A stretch of 55,652 nucleotides of DNA from Akkermansia sp. (GTDB taxonomy: Bacteria; Verrucomicrobiota; Verrucomicrobiia; Verrucomicrobiales; Akkermansiaceae), in the NCBI GenBank assembly GCA_024405455.1, contig JAKSOT010000004.1, positions 1-55,652 on the forward strand, written 5' to 3'. Shown piece by piece: positions 45,057 to 53,331 of this stretch (position 1 is the first letter of the stretch; each line of letters begins with the position of its first letter). The notes under the pieces are model-generated. The model made no database searches. It had not been told where the DNA came from and saw only the letters and a program-made list of their open reading frames with translations. The translations under genes were made by a program, and so were the position numbers.

Positions 45057-45098
45057 AAATTCTAAATCCTAAATTCAAAATTAAAAATTCCCAATTCC
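45057..45098. repeat. Heptad repeat tract (right boundary copy)
   Basis: AAATTCT, AAATCCT, AAATTCA, AAATTAA, AAATTCC, CAATTCC in 7-nt register, inverted relative to 44877-44911. Confidence 0.85.
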
Positions 45099-45163
45099 CC
45101 CGTCCGCCATCCACGAAAATCCACGCACACACGGAAATATTTCGGAAAAGTTACATATTCTGC

Positions 45164-45193
45164 TTGAAACGTGGCGGGGTGGGGATATATAAT
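45164..45193 (+). promoter_or_regulatory. Promoter of murC-murB
   Basis: TTGAAA (45164-45169), an 18-nt spacer and a consensus TATAAT (45188-45193). The ATG at 45206 is 12 nt downstream, so the leader is very short and has no Shine-Dalgarno sequence. Confidence 0.7.
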
Positions 45194-45205
45194 CCACGCG
45201 CAAAG

Positions 45206-47506
45206 ATGATAGAGCAGCTGCGCAAGAGACTACTGGACCGGGAGCACCCGGAACGCATCCACCTGATCGGCGTGGCCGGGGCCGGGATGAGCGGCCTGGC
45301 ACGCATGCTATTGGAGATGGGGCACCGCGTGAGCGGGTGCGACCGCGTGACGAGCGAGGAGACGGAGCGCCTGCAGCAGGCGGGGCTGGCGTTCTCCTGC
45401 CCGCACAACCCGGATGCGGTGAAGGATGCGGAGGTGGTCATCTACTCCAGCGCCATCCGCGAGGACAACGTGGCGCTGGCGGCGGCGAAGGCGCACGGCA
45501 TCCCGTGCTTGCGCCGCGCGGAGTGCCTGGCCGCCATCCTGAACGGCAAGAAGGGCGTGGTGGTGGCCGGAACGCACGGCAAGACCACCACCTCCTCCCT
45601 CACGGCGCACCTGCTGCGGGAGGGGCGCCTGCGCCCGTGCCACTACGTGGGCGCGGAAATCCCGGTTCTGGGTGCCAACGCGCACTGGAACGAGGACAGC
45701 GAGTACCTGGTGGCGGAGGGCGACGAGAGCGACGGCACCCTGGTGAACTACCTGCCGGAGCACAGCATCATCCTCAACATCGAGGCCGAGCACCTGGACT
45801 TCTACCGCGACCTCGACCACATTAAGGAAGTCTTCCACACCCTCTGCAAACAGACCCGCGGCAAAATCTTCTACTGCAAGAGCGAGCCCGGCGCGTGCGA
45901 CGTCTGCTCCCAGTACCCCAACAGCGTCTCCTACGGCTGGCAGGATGCCGACTACACCGCCACGGACATGAGCGTGAAGCGCGGCCGCACCCTCTACACC
46001 ATCAACTACAAGGGAGAGCCGCTGGGCCGCGTGGAGCTGGGAATCCCCGGCCGCCACAACGTCCTCAACTCGCTGGCCGCCACCGCCGCCGCCCTGGAGA
46101 TGGGGTGCGACTTCACCAGCATCACCCGCGGCCTCGCCTCCTTCGCAGGCGCACGCCGACGGTTCGAGACCAAGTACCTTTCCAAGGAATACCGCGTGGT
46201 GGACGACTACGGCCACCACCCCACGGAAATAGCCGCCACGCTGCAGACCGCGCAGAGCCTGAAGCCCAAGCGCCTGGTGGTGCTCTTCCAGCCGCACCGC
46301 TACACGCGCACCCAGCTGCTGCGCGACGACTTCGGCAAGGTGCTGCAGGCGGTGGACAAGCTGTACGTGGCGGACGTGTACCCCGCCAGCGAGCCGCCCA
46401 TCCCCGGCATCAGCGGGCAGACCATTGTGGACGCCGTGACGGAGAACGGCCCCGTGGAGGCGCAGTTCCTGCCGAACCTGGCGCTGGCGCACCACGTGGT
46501 GGGCAACGAGCTGCGCCCGGGCGACCTGTTCCTGACGCTGGGCGCTGGCAACGTGCACGAGGCCGGCACGCGCATCGCCAAGGACCTGTGCCTCATGGCG
46601 GCCATGGCGGCGGAATGCGGCAAGGACGTGGACTACCGCCTGTACGAGCCGATGAGCCGGCACACCACGCTGGGCGTGGGCGGCGAGGCCCAGTACTGGG
46701 TGGAGCCCCGCACCTTCGCGGCCATGCAGGCCGTCGTCAACTTCTTCAAGGACCGCAACATCCCCGTCCACATCGTGGGCCGCGGCTCCAACCTCGTCGT
46801 TCGCAACGGCGGCATCCGCGGCGCCGTCATCCACCCCGCCGCCGGTATCTTCGACAAGCTGGAGCTGCAGGGCAACCTCATCGTGGCCGGTGCGGGCGTG
46901 AAGCTCAAGAAGCTCGCCTCCTTCGCCGCACGCCACGGCATCAGCGGGTTCGAGTGGATGGACGGCATCCCCGGCTGCGTGGGCGGAAGCCTGCGCATGA
47001 ACGCAGGCTGCATGGGCGGCGACATGTGGGGCGTATTCCGCTCCGCCACCGCGCTGGACGAGGACGGCGAGCTCGTCGAGTTCGAGAAGGACCGCATGAA
47101 GGGCGCACAGTACCGCCTCATCCCGGAGTTCGACTCCAACATGGTCATGCAGGCCGCATTCGCCGGAACGCCCGCCGACGCGCAGTCCATCGGCGCCGCC
47201 ACGGACGAGTTCCGCGCGCGCCGCAAGAGCTCCCAGCCCAAGGAGCCCAGCGCAGGATGCACCTTCGTCAACCCGGATGAAATCCCCGCCGGCAAGCTCA
47301 TCGAGGAGCTCGGCCTCAAGGGCTACTCCATCGGCGGCGCCAAGGTTTCCGAGAAGCACGCAAACTTCATCGTCAACACCGGAAACGCCAGCGCCACGGA
47401 TGTCACCAGGCTCATCGACTACATCCGCGAGAAGGCCAAGGCCGAGCGCGGCATCACCCTGCGCACGGAGGTCCACGTCATCGGCGACCGCGAGCCGCAA
47501 TTCTAA
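45206..47506 (+). CDS. murC: MurC-MurB fusion (UDP-MurNAc-Ala ligase and UDP-MurNAc reductase)
   Basis: The 766-residue product joins two steps of peptidoglycan precursor synthesis. Residues 1 to about 465 are MurC: IGVAGAGMSGLARMLLEMG, the P-loop VVAGTHGKTTTSS (119-131), NIEAEHLDFY, VDDYGHHPTEI and QPHRYTRT. Residues from about 475 on are MurB: HTTLGVGGEAQYW, VHIVGRGSNLVVRNGGI, IPGCVGGSLRMNAGC and PSAGCTFVNP. In the last motif the usual catalytic Ser is Cys685. The start at 45206 fits MurC and the promoter; the frame is open far upstream. ddl follows after 18 nt. Confidence 0.95.
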   Translation: MIEQLRKRLLDREHPERIHLIGVAGAGMSGLARMLLEMGHRVSGCDRVTSEETERLQQAGLAFSCPHNPDAVKDAEVVIYSSAIREDNVALAAAKAHGIPCLRRAECLAAILNGKKGVVVAGTHGKTTTSSLTAHLLREGRLRPCHYVGAEIPVLGANAHWNEDSEYLVAEGDESDGTLVNYLPEHSIILNIEAEHLDFYRDLDHIKEVFHTLCKQTRGKIFYCKSEPGACDVCSQYPNSVSYGWQDADYTATDMSVKRGRTLYTINYKGEPLGRVELGIPGRHNVLNSLAATAAALEMGCDFTSITRGLASFAGARRRFETKYLSKEYRVVDDYGHHPTEIAATLQTAQSLKPKRLVVLFQPHRYTRTQLLRDDFGKVLQAVDKLYVADVYPASEPPIPGISGQTIVDAVTENGPVEAQFLPNLALAHHVVGNELRPGDLFLTLGAGNVHEAGTRIAKDLCLMAAMAAECGKDVDYRLYEPMSRHTTLGVGGEAQYWVEPRTFAAMQAVVNFFKDRNIPVHIVGRGSNLVVRNGGIRGAVIHPAAGIFDKLELQGNLIVAGAGVKLKKLASFAARHGISGFEWMDGIPGCVGGSLRMNAGCMGGDMWGVFRSATALDEDGELVEFEKDRMKGAQYRLIPEFDSNMVMQAAFAGTPADAQSIGAATDEFRARRKSSQPKEPSAGCTFVNPDEIPAGKLIEELGLKGYSIGGAKVSEKHANFIVNTGNASATDVTRLIDYIREKAKAERGITLRTEVHVIGDREPQF

Positions 47507-47524
47507 AATAGAAAAAAATCCGCC

Positions 47525-48448
47525 ATGAAAGATTTAACGAACGACACCAAGATAGCGCTGCTGATGGGCGGTCCCGGGTCGGAGCGCGAGGTTTCCCTCG
47601 TCTCCGGCAAGGCCGTGCTGGAGGCGCTGCAGGAGGAGGGCTTCACCCACGTCACCCCCGTGGTGGTGGACGGCGAGCGCCCGCCCATCCCGGAGGGAAC
47701 GGAGCTCTGCTTCAACATCATCCACGGCACCTACGGCGAAGACGGCGGCCTGCAGGCCTATCTGGAGGAGCTGGGCATCCCCTACACCGGGGCGGGCTCG
47801 GAAACCAGCCGCAACTGCTTCGACAAGCTGCTCACCAAACAGGCGTTCGTGGCGGCGGGCGTGCCCACCCCCAGGAGCGAGGTGGTGCCGCACGGCCAGC
47901 GCCCCACCCTGCCCTGCCCCTGCGTGCTCAAGCCCCCCTGCGAGGGTTCCTCCGTAGGCGTGGAGATTGTGCATGAGCAGGCGGAGATGGATGCCGCGCT
48001 GGAGCGCGACGCCCGCTTCCCCGGCCCCCTCCTCGTGGAGGAATACGTCAAGGGCAAGGAGCTCACCGTCGCCATCCTGGACGGCACCGCCCTGCCCGTC
48101 GTCCACATCTGCCCCCGCCAGGGATTCTACGACTACCGCAACAAGTACCCCTCCATGACCGGGGCCGTGGGGTCCGACTACATCTGCCCCGCCGACATCA
48201 CGGAGGCGGAGACCAAGGCGGTGCAGGAGGCCGCGCTGGCCGCCTACCGCGCGCTGCACGTGGAGGTGTACGGCCGCGTGGACGTGCTGCTCACGGACGA
48301 CGGCAGGCCGTACGTTCTGGAAATCAACACCATTCCCGGCATGACGGGAGCCTCCCTGTTCCCGAAGGCCGCCAAGGCCGTGGGCATCGGCTTCGGCGAG
48401 CTCTGCCGCCGTATCGCGCAAATCTCCCTCAACCAGCCCCGCGCCTGA
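47525..48448 (+). CDS. ddl: D-alanine--D-alanine ligase
   Basis: Ddl makes the D-Ala-D-Ala end of the peptidoglycan stem. The 307-residue ATP-grasp product has LLMGGPGSEREVSLVSGKAV, FNIIHGTYGEDGGLQAYLEELGIPYTG (around residues 63-90), CVLKPPCEGSSVGVEIV and the terminal VLEINTIPGMTGASLFPKAA with metal-binding Glu/Asn. It follows murC-murB by 18 nt and precedes ftsQ by 9 nt, in the order of a reduced dcw cluster. Confidence 0.96.
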   Translation: MKDLTNDTKIALLMGGPGSEREVSLVSGKAVLEALQEEGFTHVTPVVVDGERPPIPEGTELCFNIIHGTYGEDGGLQAYLEELGIPYTGAGSETSRNCFDKLLTKQAFVAAGVPTPRSEVVPHGQRPTLPCPCVLKPPCEGSSVGVEIVHEQAEMDAALERDARFPGPLLVEEYVKGKELTVAILDGTALPVVHICPRQGFYDYRNKYPSMTGAVGSDYICPADITEAETKAVQEAALAAYRALHVEVYGRVDVLLTDDGRPYVLEINTIPGMTGASLFPKAAKAVGIGFGELCRRIAQISLNQPRA

Positions 48449-48457
48449 TTCCTCCCC

Positions 48458-49360
48458 ATGCACGGCAACCGCAACAGGTACCGAAAAGCCCCCAAGAGCG
48501 GCGACAACGTGCGCGCCGTGGAGGGCAGCATGACCTTCGGCGAGAAATACTTCAACTCGTCGTTCCTGCGCCGCAGCTGGGCCGCCGTGAAGAAGTGCGC
48601 GCGCTACGCGCTCATCGTGGTGCCGGTGGCACTGCTGCTCTTCTACGGCATCCGCTACGCCATCGCACGCGCGTACCACATGGAGCTGGACAACATCTCC
48701 TACGAGGCCGAGCACAAGATCATCAGCCGAGAGCAGGCGCTCGACCTGCTGGGCATCCACGACAGCATCAACCTCACCGAGCTCAACCCCGTGGACTGGG
48801 AAAACAGGCTCATGGCGCACCCGTGCATCGCCTCCGCGCACATCCACGCGGAGCTGCCGGACACGCTGCACATCGAGGTGGAGGAGCGCATCCCCGTGGT
48901 CTTCGTGGAGATGGAGAGCGGGGCGGGCACGGGCAACCGCGCCAAGCTGTACATGGACCAGAACGGGCGCCTGTTCCCGATTGTGCCGGAGTTCCACCAA
49001 AAGTTCACCAACCTGCCGGTGTGGTACCTGCAGGTGGGCGACCTGGCGGAGTTCAAGCCGGGCGCCGACGTGGCGGAGAAGGCCTACCGCCCCATCGTGG
49101 AGCTGGCCGCCGCCGCCAACCACTACTCCCTGGAGGAAATCCCCTCCATCAAGGAAATCTTCCGCCCCAAGGAATGGAAGATCATCCTCACGCTGGACAA
49201 CGGCGCGGAGGTGCTCATGCAGGTCTACGACATCAAGGGCCAGATGGAGCGCCTCGCCATGATTATCGAGCACGCCGCCGCCGTGGGAAAGCGCCCCGTC
49301 AGCATTGACGTCATCCCGCGCATCAACCCCACCGTCATCTACGCCAAGGAGGGCAAGTGA
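48458..49360 (+). CDS. ftsQ: FtsQ-type cell division protein
   Basis: FtsQ links early and late divisome proteins. The 300-residue product has a cytoplasmic basic N-terminus, one TM segment (about 46-66: ARYALIVVPVALLLFYGIRYAI), a POTRA-like domain (LDNISYEAEHKIISREQALDLLGI, HPCIASAHIHAELPDTLHIEVEERIPV) and a beta domain to the end. Family identity is weakly conserved by nature; position after ddl supports it strongly. The expected ftsA and ftsZ do not follow; the menaquinone fusion gene does. Confidence 0.85.
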   Translation: MHGNRNRYRKAPKSGDNVRAVEGSMTFGEKYFNSSFLRRSWAAVKKCARYALIVVPVALLLFYGIRYAIARAYHMELDNISYEAEHKIISREQALDLLGIHDSINLTELNPVDWENRLMAHPCIASAHIHAELPDTLHIEVEERIPVVFVEMESGAGTGNRAKLYMDQNGRLFPIVPEFHQKFTNLPVWYLQVGDLAEFKPGADVAEKAYRPIVELAAAANHYSLEEIPSIKEIFRPKEWKIILTLDNGAEVLMQVYDIKGQMERLAMIIEHAAAVGKRPVSIDVIPRINPTVIYAKEGK

Positions 49361-49364
49361 CGCC

Positions 49365-51368
49365 ATGCGGACCCGCATTGCAGAGCAAGTGCTGGAGTTC
49401 GCCTTCCCCGCCGGAACCTCGCGCGGCGTCTACACCACACACCGCGTCTGGCGCGTGGAAGTGCAGGACGACACCGGCCGCGTGGGCATCGGCGAGTGCG
49501 CGCCGCTGCCGGATTTGAGCTGCGACGCCCTGCCGCCGCGCGAGTACCGCGCCAAACTGGAGGACGCATGCGCCGAGCTGGCGCGCACCGGGGAAATCCC
49601 CGCGGGGAGCCTGCGCGAATACCCGTCCATCCTCATGGGGCTGGAGACCGCCGTGCAGCATTTGCGCGCGGGCGGCTGGCGCCTGTGGGACACGCCGTTC
49701 AGCCGCGGTGAGGAGGGAATCCGCATCAACGGACTCATCTGGATGGGCGACTTCCCCACCATGCTGGAGCGCCTGGAACGCAAGCTGCAGGCGGGGTTCA
49801 AGTGCATCAAGGTCAAGATTGGCGCCATCGACTGGCAGCGCGAGGTGGACCTCCTGCGCCGCATCCGCGAGCGGTACTCGCCACAACAGGTGGAGCTGCG
49901 CGTGGACGCCAACGGCGCGTTCTCCCCGCAGGACGCTCCCGCGCGCCTGGAGCAATTGGCCGCGTTCGGCATCCACTCCATCGAGCAGCCCATCCGCGCC
50001 GGGCAATGGAGCGACATGGCGCGCCTGTGCAGGGAATCCCCCGTGCCCGTTGCGCTCGACGAGGAGCTCATCGGCGTGAACGATCCCGCCCGCAAGGCGG
50101 AACTGCTGGATGCCGTCCGCCCGCGCTACATCATCCTGAAACCCACGCTGCACGGCGGATTCCGCGGCGCGGAGGAATGGATGCGCCTCGCGGATGCGCG
50201 CGGCATCGGGCACTGGGTCACCTCCGCGCTGGAATCCAACATCGGGCTGAACGCCATCGCCCAATGGTGCGCCGCGCGCCGGCACGACATGCCGCAGGGC
50301 CTCGGCACCGGGCAGATCTACACCAACAACGTCGCACCCTTCCCGCTCTCCATCCGCGGCGAGCAACTGTGGTTCGACCCCGCAGCCGCCGCGCCCTGCA
50401 CGGAGTTGAACGCCTTCCTCGACGACTGGAACGGCCCCGCCGAATGCATCACCGTGCACACCTCCGGCTCCACCGGCGAACCCAAGCCCATGCAGGCCCG
50501 CAAGGAATTCATGGAGGCCAGCGCGCGCATGACCTGCCGCTTCCTCGGGCTGCGGGAGGGCGACTCCGCGCTGCTCTGCCTGCCGCTGCGCTTCATTGCC
50601 GGAAAGATGATGGTGGTGCGCTCCCTGGTGGCGGGGCTGCGGCTCATCCCGTGCGAACCGTGCGGGCACCCGCTGCGCGGGCTGCAGGAGCCGCCGGACT
50701 TCGCCGCCATGGTGCCGCTCCAGGTCTTCAACTCCCTCCAAGTGCCGCAGGAGGCCGAGATGCTGCGCGGGATCAAGAACCTCATCATCGGCGGCGGCCC
50801 CGTGGACGACGACCTCGCCGCGCAATTGAAAAAATTTCCCAACGCCGTGTGGTCCACCTACGGCATGACCGAAACCCTCTCACACATCGCCCTGCGCCGC
50901 CTCTCCGGCCCATCCGCCGATGCCTGCTACACGCCCTTCGACGGCGTGCAGCTCGCCCTCAACGAACACGGCTGCCTCGTCGTCACCGCCCCACACATCG
51001 GATGCCATAACCTCGCCACGCACGACATCGTCGAGATGGACTCCCGCGGCCGTTTCCGCATCCTCGGCCGCAGCGACAACACCATCAACTCCGGCGGCAT
51101 CAAAATCCAGCCCGAGCAAGTGGAGGAAACCCTCCGCCGCAACGGCCTGGCGGACGTCCTGCTCACCTCCGTCCCCGACCCCAAATTCGGCGAATCCACC
51201 GTCCTCCTCACCACCGCCGACCCCACAGAGGCGGAGCGCATCTGCCACTCTTGTCTCCCCCCCTACTCCATCCCCCGCCGCATCCTCCGCGTCCCCGCCC
51301 TTCCCCTCACCCCCACCGCCAAACCCAACCGCCCCGCCGCCCACCGTCTGGCCCAATCAAACATCTAA
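49365..51368 (+). CDS. menC: MenC-MenE fusion (o-succinylbenzoate synthase and ligase)
   Basis: The 667-residue product joins two consecutive menaquinone-pathway steps. Residues 1 to about 335 are MenC of the enolase superfamily: KVK (Lys149, Lys151), Asp181 in RVDANG, Glu207 in IEQP, Asp232 in ALDEEL and Lys259 in LKPTLHGG. From about residue 360 it is MenE, the acyl-CoA ligase: HTSGSTGEPKPM, TYGMTET and GRSDNTINSGGIKIQPEQVEE. It starts 4 nt after ftsQ. The 3' end of this gene is duplicated at 53187-53257. Confidence 0.92.
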   Translation: MRTRIAEQVLEFAFPAGTSRGVYTTHRVWRVEVQDDTGRVGIGECAPLPDLSCDALPPREYRAKLEDACAELARTGEIPAGSLREYPSILMGLETAVQHLRAGGWRLWDTPFSRGEEGIRINGLIWMGDFPTMLERLERKLQAGFKCIKVKIGAIDWQREVDLLRRIRERYSPQQVELRVDANGAFSPQDAPARLEQLAAFGIHSIEQPIRAGQWSDMARLCRESPVPVALDEELIGVNDPARKAELLDAVRPRYIILKPTLHGGFRGAEEWMRLADARGIGHWVTSALESNIGLNAIAQWCAARRHDMPQGLGTGQIYTNNVAPFPLSIRGEQLWFDPAAAAPCTELNAFLDDWNGPAECITVHTSGSTGEPKPMQARKEFMEASARMTCRFLGLREGDSALLCLPLRFIAGKMMVVRSLVAGLRLIPCEPCGHPLRGLQEPPDFAAMVPLQVFNSLQVPQEAEMLRGIKNLIIGGGPVDDDLAAQLKKFPNAVWSTYGMTETLSHIALRRLSGPSADACYTPFDGVQLALNEHGCLVVTAPHIGCHNLATHDIVEMDSRGRFRILGRSDNTINSGGIKIQPEQVEETLRRNGLADVLLTSVPDPKFGESTVLLTTADPTEAERICHSCLPPYSIPRRILRVPALPLTPTAKPNRPAAHRLAQSNI

Positions 51369-51377
51369 TCACCGCGG
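51310..51377 (+). repeat. Direct repeat, copy 1 (3' end of menC-menE)
   Basis: This stretch, ending just past the stop codon, is matched at 53187-53257. The first 61 nt show four mismatches without gaps, then a 3-nt insertion precedes a shared ACCGCGG. The two copies bracket the second AbiE pair and its repeats. Confidence 0.85.
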
Positions 51378-51397
51378 CATTGAATGCCGCCATTAGA
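51364..51397. repeat. Hairpin after menC-menE
   Basis: TCTAAT/ATTAGA outer and GCGGCATT/AATGCCGC inner arms (51364-51369, 51374-51381, 51383-51390, 51392-51397). It starts at the menC-menE stop and may act as a terminator, although no T-run follows. A second hairpin CGCGCCC-TGC-GGGCGCG lies at 51418-51434. Confidence 0.7.
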
Positions 51398-51443
51398 TTC
51401 CCCGCGCGTAGACAGACCGCGCCCTGCGGGCGCGCTAACTCTT

Positions 51444-51478
51444 TCCAAATTGTAAATCGTAAATTGTAAATCGTAAAT
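51444..51478. repeat. Heptad repeat tract (5 units)
   Basis: TCCAAAT, TGTAAAT, CGTAAAT, TGTAAAT, CGTAAAT in perfect register. It lies 10 nt after the hairpin at 51418-51434. This is the reverse complement of the RATTTAC form. Confidence 0.9.
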
Positions 51479-51494
51479 CCCCTTGCCTTCCGCC

Positions 51495-52334
51495 TCACGG
51501 CGTCCACCCCGCCATCAGCTCGGCAACCGCCGCCAGCGTGCTTTCCAGCGAAATCTCTCGCGCATAGGGGAACTTGGTGCTGTACACATTCCACTGTGCA
51601 TGCAGCGCGGCGCTTTGCTTCAGCGTATCCAGCCGCTCGGCGGCATCATTCAACACGGCGGCTGTGCCCCTGTGTTCCGCCGTGGCGAGCAGGGCCTCTT
51701 TGAACAGGGCCGGGCTGAACTGCCCCGCACGGCTCAAGATGTAGACATCGTAAAAATCCCTGGGGCGCGTGCTCAGCGTGCCTAGGCTCAGGATGGCCTC
51801 CACCTTTTCCGCAAGTATGGTTTCCACGTTGTAGCCCCAAAGGGATATTTTCGTCTCGTCGCCGAACATGCCGCCGAACTCGTACTCCACCGGATGCGGA
51901 GTTATGGCGTCGCCCGTGGAGATATCGATGGACAGCGGCGTGCGCAAGGTGTCGTACAGCGCATCCAGTCGCACGCGGAAGCCGCCGTAGACGTCATCCT
52001 TGCGTATCGGCTCCATGCCGATGCTCTCGAATGCGGTGCCGTCTCCCAAATCAATGGCGGCAATGGCGTTGACCGCTTGCAGCACGGCCTCGCCCGTGAG
52101 CGGCATGCGCCGCAGCGTGGCGTCCAAATCCATGGTGGTGCGGGTGGCCAGTCCCATCAGGTGGCTCACCAGCATGCCGCCCTTGATGACGAAGTGGTCT
52201 CGGTACGGCGAGCGCGACAAGCGCTCCAGGAAGCGCTCGAACATGTAATTCTGCAACGCCACCTGCGCCGGAACCCCGCAGCGGGCGGCGTAGTTTTTCA
52301 GCAAGGCTTTCAATCTCATTCCCTGGGCACTCAT
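51495..52334 (-). CDS. AbiEii-family nucleotidyltransferase toxin (second pair)
   Basis: The 279-residue product shows the DUF1814/AbiEii features: FVIKGGMLVSHLMGLATRTTMDLDATLRR with the metal-binding DLD, and YNVETILAEKVEAILSLGTLSTRPRDFYDVYIL. The start MSAQGMRLKALL at 52334 overlaps the antitoxin stop (ATGA). It is clearly different in sequence from the toxin at 29106-30002, so the two pairs were probably acquired separately. Confidence 0.9.
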   Translation of the reverse strand: MSAQGMRLKALLKNYAARCGVPAQVALQNYMFERFLERLSRSPYRDHFVIKGGMLVSHLMGLATRTTMDLDATLRRMPLTGEAVLQAVNAIAAIDLGDGTAFESIGMEPIRKDDVYGGFRVRLDALYDTLRTPLSIDISTGDAITPHPVEYEFGGMFGDETKISLWGYNVETILAEKVEAILSLGTLSTRPRDFYDVYILSRAGQFSPALFKEALLATAEHRGTAAVLNDAAERLDTLKQSAALHAQWNVYSTKFPYAREISLESTLAAVAELMAGWTP

Positions 52335-52924
52335 AGCAGTAATCCGGCAAACATTCGCAATTCCTTCTCCACCCCGAACATGGCCCCGTACTGCCCCAGC
52401 AGGTGGAGATCCTTCTGCGGGGAAGCGGCATAGTTTTTCAGCGCGGCGTGCAGGGCCTCCACATTGGTGCGCTTGCTGCAGCGCAACATGTCGCACAGCG
52501 TCCTCTCCGCGTTGTAGCAGCGCACGGGATTGCCGAACGGCGTGCGCCGCTCCGCCATGCCCACGGAATACCAGGCCGGCTTCACGTAAAAGCATTCGCA
52601 CTCCCCCGCCAGCGCGCTGGAAAGCGACGCCTTGCGCGGCAGCGTCACCGCATACGCAAAGGGCGTGCGCTCCCCGATGCCGTTCAGATACAGCGCCGTT
52701 TCATGGGAAAACACAGCCTTGGATTGGCACAGCTGCAACGTGTACATCTCGTCGTGCACCGTATCGGGCAACCCATACACCCCGTGCCGCAAACGCTCCA
52801 GCTTTCCGCGCCGCGCATAGTCCAGCATCAGCTGCCGACTCACCCCAAGCTCCGCCGCGCGTGAAACCGTGATGATTCCACCCGTTTTCCCTGCCTCCTC
52901 GGCCACCTGTTCATAGAGACTCAC
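52331..52924 (-). CDS. AbiEi-family antitoxin with HTH (second pair)
   Basis: The 197-residue product has an N-terminal winged helix (YEQVAEEAGKTGGIITVSRAAELGVSRQLMLDYARRGKLERLRHGVYGLPD). The AbiEi C-terminal domain follows (HETALYLNGIGERTPFAYAVTLPRK ... VRCYNAERTLCDMLR). It should neutralise the adjacent toxin and repress the operon. A GTG at 52924 places the start just before the winged helix; a TTG at 52984 would overlap a TTGACT -35-like element and is less likely. Confidence 0.85.
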   Translation of the reverse strand: MSLYEQVAEEAGKTGGIITVSRAAELGVSRQLMLDYARRGKLERLRHGVYGLPDTVHDEMYTLQLCQSKAVFSHETALYLNGIGERTPFAYAVTLPRKASLSSALAGECECFYVKPAWYSVGMAERRTPFGNPVRCYNAERTLCDMLRCSKRTNVEALHAALKNYAASPQKDLHLLGQYGAMFGVEKELRMFAGLLL

Positions 52925-53148
52925 CTCGTATTCACTTTCCTTTGCAACGGCAATTTGCCACAACGCCGCCCAAAAGTCAAACAAAATCGCAAACTTTTCT
53001 CGCTTTTGCCCGGTAAACGAGCGCTGAATAAGGGGGCGGCGGAATGTTTTTTATGCGCAGGGAGATAGTAGTGTGGGGGTAGTAGTGTGTCGCGCAGCCT
53101 ATGGCGCGCCGCTCGTTGCTCCGCGCCGCAAGGCGCGCGCTATCCCGA

Positions 53149-53176
53149 TTTGTACATTGTCCTTTGTCCTTTGTAC
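53149..53176. repeat. Heptad repeat tract (4 units)
   Basis: TTTGTAC, ATTGTCC, TTTGTCC, TTTGTAC in 7-nt register. It lies 11 nt after the hairpin CGCGCC-GCAA-GGCGCG (53122-53137). Confidence 0.75.
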
Positions 53177-53186
53177 ATCTTGTTGC

Positions 53187-53257
53187 CCCCCACCGCCAAA
53201 CCCAACCGCCCCGCCGCCCACCGCCTCGCCCAATCCCACATCTAATCTCCACCGCGG
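53187..53257 (+). repeat. Direct repeat, copy 2 (menE 3' remnant)
   Basis: Copy of 51310-51377. It keeps the menE frame (TAKPNRPAAHRLAQSHI followed by TAA), so it is a remnant of a menE-like 3' end and not chance similarity. Confidence 0.85.
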
Positions 53258-53313
53258 ACGCCGCCGGCAAAAACAACACAAGAATTTCGATGGGGAATAG
53301 GCCTTCTGCGTCA

Positions 53314-53331
53314 GCAGCTAAATGATAATTT
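53314..53331 (+). repeat. hsdS recombination repeat, copy A
   Basis: GCAGCTAAATGATAATTT on the plus strand, coding the LNDNL motif at the start of the conserved central region of HsdS. It is exactly repeated in inverted orientation at 54022-54039. Confidence 0.9.

Larger units (their letters stand above)
44785..45205. other. Gene-free spacer between rpsP and murC-murB
   Basis: No coding gene is supported. It contains the rpsP terminator, then a segment bounded by inverted heptad tracts (44877-44911 and 45057-45098). The interior shares blocks with the 38-kb spacer (GCGCATGGG(C/T)GGA, GAGCGTTGTTTG and, inverted, TGTGTATGCGG). The murC-murB promoter follows. Confidence 0.6.
52985..53329. other. 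Repeat-rich spacer between AbiE and hsdS
   Basis: No complete gene is supported. It holds GGTAGTAGTGTG repeats near 53065-53092, a hairpin with a GCAA tetraloop (53122-53137), a heptad tract (53149-53176), the duplicated menE 3' end (53187-53257) and the left edge of the hsdS frame, open from 53246. Confidence 0.7.
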
